In this document: piece by piece, positions 49,130 to 57,377 of the stretch | Layout of the letters: each line of letters opens with the position of its first letter | Numbering within the stretch: the stretch's first letter is position 1 | Assembly: GCF_014596445.1 (NCBI RefSeq) | Contig: NZ_MECL01000035.1 | Span: forward strand, 1 to 64,000 | DNA: 64,000 bases | Origin: Streptomyces sp. CBMA29 | Lineage (GTDB): Bacteria; Actinomycetota; Actinomycetes; Streptomycetales; Streptomycetaceae | Reading direction: 5' to 3' | Made by a program: the position numbers and the translations under genes | Notes under the pieces: model-generated | What the model saw: the letters and a program-made list of their open reading frames with translations, nothing else | What the model was told of the DNA's origin: nothing | Database searches by the model: none

Positions 49130-50929
49130 CTACCAGCCCACCGCGATCTCCATCCACTGCGGGTTCTGGAGCGAGGCGTACGCGGCCTGCCCGGCCACGT
49201 CGTCGTACGGGAACCCGTAGGCGAGGTGGTTGATCGCGTGGTCGTGCCAGAACTTGGCGTACCAGTTGGCCGGGTCGCCGCCCGTGTAGAACTTGGTCGG
49301 GTCCTCCCACTGGCTGGACGGGAGGTTGGCGGTGTGCCGGTTGAGCGCGGCGCACATGCCGGGGTTGCCCGCCAGCGAGCCCGCGCAGCCGAAGATGTTG
49401 GACGTGGGCTCGTTGACACCGACCGAATTGGCGTACGCCGTGAAGTAGTTGGCGTTCGCGCCGCCCGCGCGGAAGCTCGGGTCGCTGCCCGGCGCGATGA
49501 TCCGGTACGGAGCCTGGGTCTGGGCCAGCACCTTGAACTGCTGCGGTACGGCGGCCTGGAACTGCGCGAAGGTCGCCTCCCGGCTCTGGTTGAACAGATC
49601 CTGGCTGTCACCGAGCTGGACGTCCTGGCCGTCGTGCGTGTGCAGCCGGATGGCCAGCGGCAGGCCCCAGGCGTCGACCCGGGTGGTGTTCCCGTTGAAG
49701 ACGTTGGCGCCGATGGTGAACTCGATGAAGTCGTAGTACTGGCTGTTCGGCGAGCCGAGGTAGAAGTACATCCGGCCCGAGGAGTTCGCCGGCATGTCGA
49801 AGTACGGCTGCTCGGCGATCGAGTGGACCGTGCCGTTGAAGCTCCAGTACACCTGGCTGTCCGGGTACTGGCCGTTGGTCCTGTTGAGGATCTTCAGTTC
49901 CATCACATTGTGCGCGGCCGGAATGTCGTCCGTCGTGCCCCAGAAGCTGTCACTGGGCGGTGTGGTGGGGGGAGTCGTGGTGCCGCCGCCGGTGGTGTTG
50001 ACGGTCAGCTCCCACAGCGAGTAGCCGTACGCGGTGGCGCGGGCGGTGCCGTTGACCCGCAGGTAGCGGCCGGTGCCAGTGACGTTGAGCGCCTGGACGC
50101 CGCCGGTCCCGGTGGTGGTGGAGTAGATGGTCGTCCAGCCGCCGGTACCGCTGTCGGACACCTGGATCTGGAACCCGGTGGCGTACGCGGCCTCCCAGTT
50201 GAGGCCGACCTTGCAGATCGTCTGCGAGGAGCCGAGGTCGACCTGGAGCCACTGCGGGTCGCCGAAGGCGCTGGACCAGCGGGTGCCGGTGTTGCCGTCG
50301 ACCGCCGCCGAGGCGGGGGTGGTCGCGTTCTCGGTGGAGGACGCGGTGGCCGGGTGGTTCAGCGCGGCGTTGGCCGTGCCGCAGGCGGCGGGCGGCGTCG
50401 TACCGCCGTTGCCGTACACCTGGAACTCCCACAGGGAGTAGCCGTACGGGGTGGCGCGGACCGTGCCGTACATCCGGACATAGCGCCCGGAACCGTTTAC
50501 GGTCAGCGTCTGATTGCCGCCCGTTCCGGTCGTGGTGGAGTAGATGTCGGTCCAGGTCGTGCCGTTGGCCGACGTCTGGATCTTGAAGGATTTCGCGTAC
50601 GCCGCCTCCCAGTTGAGGGCGACGGAGGTGATCGTCTGCGAGGAGCCGAGGTCGACCTGGAGCCACTGCGGATCGGCGGCGGCGCTCGACCAGCGGGTGC
50701 CGGTGTTCCCGTCCACGGCGGCCGACGCGGGGGTGCCCGCGTTCTCCGTCGAGGACGCGGTGGCCGGCTTGCCCTGGGAGAGCAGGGTGTCCGCCGCGCG
50801 GGCCGAGGACTGGGTCCAGACGAGCGCCAGGCTCGCCAGCAGTGCCGCGAGGACGGTGAAGATCAGAACCGGCCGGCGCCCGCCGCGCCATGGCCGTTGG
50901 CGCACCGACAGGGTAGTGCTGCCTGACAT
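49130..50929 (-). CDS. Secreted GH64 beta-1,3-glucanase with two discoidin (F5/8C) domains
   Basis: The 599-residue protein has a signal peptide (to about residue 46) and two F5/8-type C domains of about 125 residues each (48-175 and 185-315; SSTEN ... VDGNTGTRWSS ... QWLQVDLGSSQTI). A short Thr/Pro linker and a GH64/thaumatin-like catalytic domain (about 330-599) follow. The latter has the Glu in DFIEFTIGANVF and the Asp in TRVDAWGLP that are catalytic in laminaripentaose-producing glucanase. It should cut beta-1,3-glucan. GAGGAG precedes the ATG 50929. The operator 50988-51001 is of the glucanase type. Confidence 0.92.
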   Translation of the reverse strand: MSGSTTLSVRQRPWRGGRRPVLIFTVLAALLASLALVWTQSSARAADTLLSQGKPATASSTENAGTPASAAVDGNTGTRWSSAAADPQWLQVDLGSSQTITSVALNWEAAYAKSFKIQTSANGTTWTDIYSTTTGTGGNQTLTVNGSGRYVRMYGTVRATPYGYSLWEFQVYGNGGTTPPAACGTANAALNHPATASSTENATTPASAAVDGNTGTRWSSAFGDPQWLQVDLGSSQTICKVGLNWEAAYATGFQIQVSDSGTGGWTTIYSTTTGTGGVQALNVTGTGRYLRVNGTARATAYGYSLWELTVNTTGGGTTTPPTTPPSDSFWGTTDDIPAAHNVMELKILNRTNGQYPDSQVYWSFNGTVHSIAEQPYFDMPANSSGRMYFYLGSPNSQYYDFIEFTIGANVFNGNTTRVDAWGLPLAIRLHTHDGQDVQLGDSQDLFNQSREATFAQFQAAVPQQFKVLAQTQAPYRIIAPGSDPSFRAGGANANYFTAYANSVGVNEPTSNIFGCAGSLAGNPGMCAALNRHTANLPSSQWEDPTKFYTGGDPANWYAKFWHDHAINHLAYGFPYDDVAGQAAYASLQNPQWMEIAVGW

Positions 50930-50987
50930 GTGTTCTCCTCAACCGGGTGGGGGTCCGTGATGGAGGCCGGAGGGAGCCGGAGTGCAA

Positions 50988-51001
50988 TGAGAGCGCTCTC
51001 C
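50988..51001. promoter_or_regulatory. Glucanase-type operator upstream of the GH64 gene
   Basis: TGAGAGCGCTCTCC differs from the perfect palindrome only at the last base. It lies 59-72 bases before the GH64 ATG. Confidence 0.75.
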
Positions 51002-51206
51002 CGGCGAGGTGATGTTTACAAGCGCTGAACAGCCGCGTCAATGAGTTGTTCAATAATGGTCAGTTGGCCCCTTGTCCGATGTCGAGAACCGAACGCGAGC
51101 GGACGCCGAACCCGCAGCTCACCCCTCGCGCGCCGCCGCTCACGCCTCGCGCGCCGCAACTCACCCCCCACCGCCGCTCACGCCTCGCACTCGCGCGCGG
51201 CGCGAA

Positions 51207-51247
51207 GGAGCGGCCCCGCGCACGCCATCCATGCGCGGGACCGCTCC
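51207..51247 (-). terminator. Terminator hairpin after the GH5 gene
   Basis: GGAGCGG (51207-51213) pairs with CCGCTCC (51241-51247), and CCCGCGCA (51215-51222) with TGCGCGGG (51232-51239). It starts about 20 bases after the GH5 stop on the minus strand. The rest of the gap back to the GH64 start (50930-51206) holds the GH64 operator and short direct repeats (GCGCGCCGCCGCTCACGCC type); there is no gene. Confidence 0.65.
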
Positions 51248-51266
51248 GGCTCGTCACGTCACCGGG

Positions 51267-52802
51267 TTACCCCAGCGACGTCAGGTGATCGCGCAGCCCG
51301 ATCCCGTACGCCGTCGGCGTCCCGTCGTACGCCGAGATCAGCGACGGTCCCGAGGAGCAGTCCCAGGTGTTCCAGGTCCACCCCAGGTACGACAGCTTGT
51401 GCGCGTCCAGCCAGCTCATGAACTGGTCGATGAAGCCGTGCGAGCAGGTGTTCTCGCCGATCTCACCGGCCACCAGCGGGACCTGCGCCGCGACCGGCGC
51501 GACCTGGGAGTCCCAGCAGGCCGCCGAGGAGCAGGTGTTGAAGTTGTAGACGTGGAGCGAGGCGCCCAGATTGCCCGTCGGGTCCGTGGGCTTGTGCGCC
51601 AGCCAGCCGGTCAGGTCGTTGGAGTACGCCAGACCGCCCGCCAGGATCACGTTCTGCGCGCCGGTGCCGCGTACCGCGTTGATCATCGACTGCATGCCGG
51701 CCACCTGGTAGCCGATCCCCGGGCAGGTGCCGCCGTCCCGCCAGCAGGTCCACGCCTGCTCGGTGGTGGAGGTGGCGCGGTCCGGGTAGGGCTCGTTGAA
51801 CAGGTCGAAGACCACCGAGGTGTTGTTCTTGAACGCGTTGGCCACGCCGGTCCAGAACGGGATCGCGTACTGCGCGTCCGGCATCGGCTTCTGGCAGGTC
51901 GCGTTGACGTCCGAGCAGCCCGCCGAGTTGCCGGTGTACGTGCCGTGGGTCCAGTGCAGCTCCACGATCGGCGTGATGCCGTGCGCGACCAGGCGGTTGA
52001 CCCAGCCGGTGATCGCCGAGATGTAGTTGGCGCCGCCGTACGCGGCGGGCACGTACGAAAGTCCCTGCCAGCAGTCCTCGTTGAGCGGGACGCGGACCGC
52101 CGTGACGTGCCAGCTCTTGATCGCGTCGATCGCCGCGTCGTCCACCGGGCCGTCGAAGACGCCGTAGCCCTGGGCGCACATGAACTCGGTGCCGGAGCGG
52201 TTGACGCCGTGCAGCACGACGTTCTTTCCGGTGGAGTCGACGAGCTGATTGCCGGAGACGTGCAGCTTGGGCGGCGCGGTGTCACCACCGGGCGGAGTCG
52301 TGGGAGGTGTCGTCGGGGGCGTGGTGGGGGGAGTGGTCGGCGGTGTCGTGGGCGGTGTCGTGGGCGGCGTCGTGCCGTTCACATTGCATGTGGTCCCGTT
52401 GAGCTTGAAGACGGTCGGCGCCGGGTTGGAGCCCGACCAGTCGGCCAGGAATCCGGCGCTCACCGAACCGCCCGTGGCGATCGTCCCGTTGTACGACATC
52501 GAGGCGACGCTGACGGTCTTGCCGGACTGGGTCCAGGTGCCGTTCCAGCCCTGGGTGACCTTCTGGCTGCCGGGGAAGTCGAAGCTCAGATTCCAACTGG
52601 TCGTGGCGGCGGCGTTGTTGGTGATCACCACATCGCCCTGGAATCCGGCGTCCCACTGGCTGGTCACCGAGTAGGCCACCGAGCAGGCGGGGACGGCACC
52701 CGACGCGGTCGCGCCGAGCGCGGCGGGTAGCAGCGCGGCGGCGGTCGCGGCCGTCGTGACGGCCGCGATCCCGAACGCCGCGGTGCGCGTGGGTCGTCGC
52801 AT
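51267..52802 (-). CDS. Secreted GH5 cellulase with N-terminal CBM2
   Basis: The 511-residue protein has a signal peptide (to about 36), a CBM2 cellulose-binding domain (about 38-140, with conserved WNGTWTQSGK and SYNGTIA), a linker of repeated PPTT units and a GH5 catalytic domain (about 175-511). The acid/base Glu is in VVFDLFNEPYPD and the nucleophile Glu in LVAGEIGENTC. It hydrolyses internal beta-1,4 links of cellulose. The stop is TAA. The ATG 52802 is used. The operator 52836-52849 has one mismatch. Confidence 0.93.
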   Translation of the reverse strand: MRRPTRTAAFGIAAVTTAATAAALLPAALGATASGAVPACSVAYSVTSQWDAGFQGDVVITNNAAATTSWNLSFDFPGSQKVTQGWNGTWTQSGKTVSVASMSYNGTIATGGSVSAGFLADWSGSNPAPTVFKLNGTTCNVNGTTPPTTPPTTPPTTPPTTPPTTPPTTPPGGDTAPPKLHVSGNQLVDSTGKNVVLHGVNRSGTEFMCAQGYGVFDGPVDDAAIDAIKSWHVTAVRVPLNEDCWQGLSYVPAAYGGANYISAITGWVNRLVAHGITPIVELHWTHGTYTGNSAGCSDVNATCQKPMPDAQYAIPFWTGVANAFKNNTSVVFDLFNEPYPDRATSTTEQAWTCWRDGGTCPGIGYQVAGMQSMINAVRGTGAQNVILAGGLAYSNDLTGWLAHKPTDPTGNLGASLHVYNFNTCSSAACWDSQVAPVAAQVPLVAGEIGENTCSHGFIDQFMSWLDAHKLSYLGWTWNTWDCSSGPSLISAYDGTPTAYGIGLRDHLTSLG

Positions 52803-52835
52803 GTGCGACTCCTCGTAAGTGGGGGGATCGAGAAG

Positions 52836-52849
52836 TGGACGCGCTCCCA
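52836..52849. promoter_or_regulatory. CebR-type operator of the GH5 cellulase gene
   Basis: TGGACGCGCTCCCA matches TGGGAGCGCTCCCA except at two central-left bases. It lies 34-47 bases ahead of the GH5 ATG. Confidence 0.7.
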
Positions 52850-52972
52850 CTGGTCCGCCGCAGACCATAGCGGCAAGTCGGCGAGGGCGGTAGGGGTTCG
52901 GTGACGACCGTGTCGACTTCTGTAGCGACTCCCCGGTGATAGCGGCATGAACATGCCGTTCTGCTTCACCTC

Positions 52973-53015
52973 TTGACAGTCCGCTCACAGCGCCTTGATT
53001 GTGGGAGCGCTCCCA
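52973..53015 (+). promoter_or_regulatory. Promoter and CebR-type operator of the GH48 gene
   Basis: TTGACA (52973-52978), 17 bases, then TGATTG (52996-53001) as a weak -10. The perfect operator TGGGAGCGCTCCCA (53002-53015) follows at once and would overlap the transcription start. This is a standard layout for LacI repression. Confidence 0.75.
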
Positions 53016-53066
53016 CTGGTTCAGATATTTCCATCCCCCCACAGAACCGCGAGGAGGGCTTCTCGC

Positions 53067-55994
53067 ATGCCCAGAGGAAGACCGTTCAGCAAGCGGATCC
53101 GCAGGCTGGTGACGGCTTTCGCCGTCGCGCTGTCCCTGCCGCTCGCCCTGACCGTGGCCGGCGGCGGAACCGTCGCGCACGCGGACACACTCCAGTGCAG
53201 CGTCGACTACTCGGCCAACGACTGGGGTTCGGGCTTCACCGCCAACGCCACCGTCACCAACCGCGGTACGGCCGCGATCGACGGCTGGACACTGACGTAC
53301 GCCTACACCGGCAACCAGGCGCTCCAGAGCGGCTGGAACGGCACCTGGTCGCAGACCGGGAAGAACGTCACCGTCAAATCGCTCGACTGGAACAAGACGA
53401 TCGCGCCGAACGCCGGTGTGACCACGAGCGCCAACTTCAACTACAGCGGTACGAACGCGGCGCCGACCGCTTTCGCCGTCAACGGCACCGTATGCGGGGG
53501 CGCTCACCAGCCACCGCTCACCGTGCTCACCAGCCCGTCGGCCGGGGCCACGTACACCGCCGGCGCCAGCATCCCGCTGGCGGCCACCGCGGTCGCGGCG
53601 GACTCGGCGACCGTCAGCAAGGTGGAGTTCTGGAGCGACACCACGCTGCTGGGCACCGACACCACCTCGCCCTACACCTTCACCTGGCCCGCGGTCGCGG
53701 CCGGTGACTACTCGGTCTACGCCAAGGCGTACGACAGCCTGGGCGCGTCCGGCGAATCGACCCCGGTGGGCGTGCACGTGGCCGCCGGGCCCTCGATCGT
53801 CGCCTCGCCCACGCAGGTCTCGGTCACGCAGGGCGGCACCGGCACCTTCGGTGTCAAGCTGTCCGGCGCGCCGTCGGCCAATGTCACGGTCGCCGTCGCG
53901 CGCACCTCGGGGAACACCTCGCTGACCGTGAAGTCCGGCGCCAGCCTGACCTTCACCCCCGCCAACTGGAGCACGGCGCAGACGGTCACCGTCGCCGCCG
54001 CGGCCACCGGCAGCGGAGCGGCGACCTTCTCCGCGACGGCCACCGGCTTCGCCAAGGCCGACGTCACGGTGACGGAGGTGACGGGCACCAGCGGCACGTA
54101 CGACTCCCGCTTCCTGAACCTCTACGGCAAGATCACCGACCCGGCCAACGGCTACTTCTCCCCCCAGGGCATCCCCTACCACTCGGTGGAGACCCTGATC
54201 GTGGAGGCGCCGGACTACGGGCACGAGACGACGTCGGAGGCGTACTCGTACCTGATCTGGCTCCAGGCGATGTACGGCCGGATCACCCAGGACTGGAGCA
54301 AGTTCAACGGGGCCTGGGCGCTGATGGAGAAGTACATGATCCCCACCAGTGCCGACCAGCCCAGCACCAGCTCCTACGACCCGAGCAAGCCCGCCACCTA
54401 CGCGCCCGAGCACCCGCTGCCCTCGGACTACCCGTCCAAGCTCGACACCGGCATCTCGGTCGGGCAGGACCCGATCGCGAACGAGCTGAAGTCGGCGTAC
54501 GGCACGTCCGACATCTACGGCATGCACTGGCTCCAGGACGTGGACAACACCTACGGCTTCGGTGACACGCCCGGTGGCGGCTGCGAGGCGGGGCCGACCG
54601 CGGCCGGTCCCTCGTACATCAACACCTTCCAGCGCGGCTCGCAGGAGTCGGTCTGGGAGACGGTGCCGCAGCCGACCTGCGACGCCTTCAAGTACGGCGG
54701 CACCAACGGCTATCTGGACCTGTTCACCGGCGACTCGTCGTACGCCAAGCAGTGGAAGTACACCGACGCACCCGACGCCGACGCGCGCGCGATCCAGGCC
54801 GCCTACTGGGCGGACACCTGGGCCAAGGCGCAGGGCAAGGGCGCCGACGTGTCGACCACCGTCGCCAAGGCCGGAAAGATGGGCGACTACCTGCGGTACT
54901 CGTTCTTCGACAAGTACTTCAAGAAGATCGGCAACTGCACGAGTCCGTCCTGCCCGGCGGGCACCGGCAAGGACAGCGAGCACTACCTGCTGTCCTGGTA
55001 CTACGCCTGGGGCGGTTCCAGCGGTACGGGCGGCGGCTGGTCCTGGCGGATCGGTGACGGCGCCTCGCACTTCGGCTACCAGAACCCGCTGGCGGCCTAC
55101 GCGTTGACCACCGACCCGGCGATGGCCCCCAAGTCGGCCACCGGCAAGCAGGACTGGTCGACCAGCCTCACCCGGCAGTTGGAGTTCTACACCTGGCTCC
55201 AGTCCAAGGAGGGCGGCATCGCGGGCGGTGCCACCAATAGTTGGGACGGCGCCTACGCCCAGCCCCCGGCCGGCACGCCGACCTTCTACGGGATGGCGTA
55301 CGACTGGGAGCCCGTCTACCACGACCCGCCGTCGAACCAGTGGTTCGGCATGCAGGCGTGGTCGATGGAGCGCGTCGCCGAGTACTACCAGCAGACCGGT
55401 GACGCCAAGGCCAAGGCGGTGCTCGACAAGTGGGTGATCTGGGCGATCTCCCAGACCACCATCAACCCCGACGGCACCTTCAAGATCCCGTCCGACCTGG
55501 CCTGGACCGGCGCTCCCGACACCTGGAACGCCGCCTCGCCGGGCGCCAACGCCAACCTGCACGTCACGGTCACGGCCTACGGCAACGACCTCGGTGTCGC
55601 CGCCGCCCTGGCCAAGACCCTGGCGTACTACGGCGCCAAGTCCGGGAACGCCGCCGCCAAGACCACGGCCAAGGCGCTGCTGGACGGCATGTGGAGCAAG
55701 AACCAGGACGCCCTGGGCATCGCGGTGCCGGAGACCCGTACGGACTTCTCCCGCTTCAACGACCCGGTCTACGTCCCGTCCACCTTCTCCGGCGTCATGC
55801 CGAACGGCGACAAGATCAACTCCAGCTCGACCTTCCTTGAGCTGCGTTCCTTCTACAAGAACGACCCCAACTGGTCCAAGATCGCCACCTACCTCGGCGG
55901 AGGAGCCGCCCCGACCTTCACCTACCACCGCTTCTGGGCCCAGGCGGACATCGCGCTGGCGATGGGCTCGTACGCGCTGCTCTTCAACGAGTGA
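53067..55994 (+). CDS. Secreted GH48 cellobiohydrolase with CBM2 and two Ig-like domains
   Basis: The 975-residue protein has a signal peptide (to about 39, AHA|D). A CBM2 (about 40-140), an Ig-like domain (about 150-235, HQPPLTVLTSPSAGATYTAG ...) and a second beta-sandwich domain (about 245-340) follow. The GH48 catalytic module fills residues 345-975 and has the HETTSEAYSY motif with the acid Glu and the repeated (alpha/alpha)6 barrel segments (WKYTDAPDADARAIQAAYWAD ...). It is the processive exo-enzyme that releases cellobiose from cellulose and would feed the Ceb transporter. The ATG 53067 has GAGGAGGG 9 bases ahead. Confidence 0.94.
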   Translation: MPRGRPFSKRIRRLVTAFAVALSLPLALTVAGGGTVAHADTLQCSVDYSANDWGSGFTANATVTNRGTAAIDGWTLTYAYTGNQALQSGWNGTWSQTGKNVTVKSLDWNKTIAPNAGVTTSANFNYSGTNAAPTAFAVNGTVCGGAHQPPLTVLTSPSAGATYTAGASIPLAATAVAADSATVSKVEFWSDTTLLGTDTTSPYTFTWPAVAAGDYSVYAKAYDSLGASGESTPVGVHVAAGPSIVASPTQVSVTQGGTGTFGVKLSGAPSANVTVAVARTSGNTSLTVKSGASLTFTPANWSTAQTVTVAAAATGSGAATFSATATGFAKADVTVTEVTGTSGTYDSRFLNLYGKITDPANGYFSPQGIPYHSVETLIVEAPDYGHETTSEAYSYLIWLQAMYGRITQDWSKFNGAWALMEKYMIPTSADQPSTSSYDPSKPATYAPEHPLPSDYPSKLDTGISVGQDPIANELKSAYGTSDIYGMHWLQDVDNTYGFGDTPGGGCEAGPTAAGPSYINTFQRGSQESVWETVPQPTCDAFKYGGTNGYLDLFTGDSSYAKQWKYTDAPDADARAIQAAYWADTWAKAQGKGADVSTTVAKAGKMGDYLRYSFFDKYFKKIGNCTSPSCPAGTGKDSEHYLLSWYYAWGGSSGTGGGWSWRIGDGASHFGYQNPLAAYALTTDPAMAPKSATGKQDWSTSLTRQLEFYTWLQSKEGGIAGGATNSWDGAYAQPPAGTPTFYGMAYDWEPVYHDPPSNQWFGMQAWSMERVAEYYQQTGDAKAKAVLDKWVIWAISQTTINPDGTFKIPSDLAWTGAPDTWNAASPGANANLHVTVTAYGNDLGVAAALAKTLAYYGAKSGNAAAKTTAKALLDGMWSKNQDALGIAVPETRTDFSRFNDPVYVPSTFSGVMPNGDKINSSSTFLELRSFYKNDPNWSKIATYLGGGAAPTFTYHRFWAQADIALAMGSYALLFNE

Positions 55995-56019
55995 CGCACA
56001 TCACCTAGCTCGCCCTGCA

Positions 56020-56067
56020 CGGGAAGGGCCCGGTCCGCGTGACCTGCGCGGGCCGGGCCTTTTCCCG
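56020..56067. terminator. Bidirectional terminator between GH48 and the holin-like gene
   Basis: CGGGAAGGGCCCGGTCCGCG pairs with CGCGGGCCGGGCCTTTTCCCG over about 18 bases with few mismatches. T residues follow the plus-strand arm. It lies between convergent genes. Confidence 0.75.
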
Positions 56068-56080
56068 CGCCTTTGGCGGG

Positions 56081-56476
56081 TCAGCCCCTGGCGGTGGCCT
56101 GCTTGGTGGCCTGCTTGGTGGCGGCGGACCTGGTGGCGGCCCGGACGACCGGCGGCACCAGCGCGGTCACCTGCGTACGGGTCCACATCGCGGCGAGCGC
56201 GGCCGCGAAACTCATGACGGTCGACTGCTGGTCCGGGGACCAGTGCAGGCCGAAGCCGACCGCGAGGGCGATGCCCGCCTGGAGCAGTCCGAGCACGGCG
56301 GCGCTTATCCCGTCCTGCGTGGACACCGCCACCAGCACCCCGGCCACAGCGGCGGCGCCCGCGTTGACCGACGCCTGCTGGCCGTCCGACAGATCGAGGC
56401 CGAAGGCAGTGGACAGCTTGACGGCTACGGCGACCAGGGCGAGCCAGAGTGCCGGTTCGCGGCCGAAGATCTTCAT
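56081..56476 (-). CDS. Small membrane protein, phage-holin-like
   Basis: The 131-residue protein has two to three hydrophobic segments (about 10-25, 36-55 and 62-80). The pattern is LWLALVAVAVKLSTAFGLDLSDGQQASVNAGAAAVAGVLVAVSTQDG ... VLGLLQAGIALAVGFGLHWS, then a tail repeating TKQATKQATAR. It resembles holin-like membrane proteins common in Streptomyces, which are not linked to a prophage here. There is no lysin gene next to it. It is bracketed by two nearly identical terminators. Confidence 0.65.
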   Translation of the reverse strand: MKIFGREPALWLALVAVAVKLSTAFGLDLSDGQQASVNAGAAAVAGVLVAVSTQDGISAAVLGLLQAGIALAVGFGLHWSPDQQSTVMSFAAALAAMWTRTQVTALVPPVVRAATRSAATKQATKQATARG

Positions 56477-56565
56477 GATGGGGTCCGTTTCTGCGCGTCT
56501 GCGCGTCTGCGCGGGATCGTGGTGACGAACGCCGCGTTCCCCACGACCGGGCCCGCAATCACGGA

Positions 56566-56600
56566 AAAGGCCCGGTCCGCATCAGCGGGCCGGGCCTTTC
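56566..56600 (-). terminator. Terminator of tRNA-His
   Basis: AAAGGCCCGG and CCGGGCCTTT pair around TCCGCATCAGCGGG, which adds inner base pairs. On the transcribed strand it ends in UUUU, two bases after the encoded CCA. Confidence 0.85.
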
Positions 56601-56601
56601 A

Positions 56602-56678
56602 TGGGGTGAGTGACGGGACTTGAACCCGCGGCCACCTGGACCACAACCAGGTGCTCTACCAACTGAGCTACACCCACC
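56602..56678 (-). tRNA. tRNA-His (anticodon GTG) with encoded CCA
   Basis: A complete cloverleaf reads on the minus strand: a seven-pair acceptor stem GTGGGTG/CACTCAC, a D-arm AGCTCAGTTGGTAGAGC, an anticodon arm with GTG and a T-arm with GGTTCGAACCC. The extra 5' G (56678) pairs with C73, the mark of tRNA-His, and CCA is encoded (56602-56604). It is followed by a rho-independent terminator. Confidence 0.96.
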
Positions 56679-56769
56679 ATGTGCGGCGCCCTCGGACGCC
56701 GACGTGGAAAATTGTACAGGCAAAGAGGCCGTGCTCACGCACCCCTTTTCCGGCAGGCGACCGGAACGC

Positions 56770-57372
56770 CTACTCGGCGGGGAGTACGTGCTTGGCCGCG
56801 ATGGCCCGCACGGTGTCGGTGTCCGGCCCCGGCTGGGGGACGAAGACCGCCTCGCGGTAGTAGCGCAGCTCCGCGATGGACTCGCGGATGTCGGCCAGCG
56901 CCCGGTGGTTGCCGTTCTTCTCCGGGCTGTTGAAGTACGCGCGCGGGTACCAGCGGCGGGCCAGCTCCTTGACCGAGGAGACGTCCACGATCCGGTAGTG
57001 CAGGTGCTGCTCCAGGGTCCCCATGTCGCGCGCGAGGAAGCCGCGGTCGGTGGAGACCGAATTCCCGCACAGCGGCGCCTTGCGCGGTTCGGAGACATGC
57101 TCGCGCACGTACCCCAGCACGATCTTCTCGGCCTCTTCGAGCGTGATCCCGCCGGGCAGCTCCTCCAGCAGACCGGAGGAGGTGTGCATCTCCCGCACGA
57201 TGTCCGGCATGGTCACGAGCGCCTCGTCGGGCGGCCGGATGACCACGTCCACCCCGTCCCCGAGCACATTCAGCTCGGAGTCCGTGACGAGCGCGGCCAC
57301 CTCGATCAGCGCGTCGTGGGCCAGCGACAGCCCGGTCATCTCACAGTCGATCCACACCATCCGGTCGTTCAT
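56770..57372 (-). CDS. orn: Oligoribonuclease
   Basis: The 200-residue protein is a complete DEDDh 3'-5' exonuclease: the first motif [25 protein letters not shown], and [19 protein letters not shown]. It degrades two- to five-nucleotide RNA ends and recycles pGpG from c-di-GMP. The ATG 57372 is five bases after the adpA stop; a GTG at 57381 that overlaps the adpA stop (GTGA) is an alternative. adpA-orn is the known Streptomyces order. Confidence 0.95.
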   Translation of the reverse strand: MNDRMVWIDCEMTGLSLAHDALIEVAALVTDSELNVLGDGVDVVIRPPDEALVTMPDIVREMHTSSGLLEELPGGITLEEAEKIVLGYVREHVSEPRKAPLCGNSVSTDRGFLARDMGTLEQHLHYRIVDVSSVKELARRWYPRAYFNSPEKNGNHRALADIRESIAELRYYREAVFVPQPGPDTDTVRAIAAKHVLPAE

Positions 57373-57377
57373 ACGCC

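Noticed and set aside
52803-55928. Upstream extension of the GH5 frame to 55928
   Set aside because: The extra 1042 codons are antisense to GH48; the signal peptide start at 52802 and the operator ahead of it fix the real start.
56081-56476. Prophage remnant
   Set aside because: Only the holin-like protein is present; no lysin, integrase or structural gene is near.
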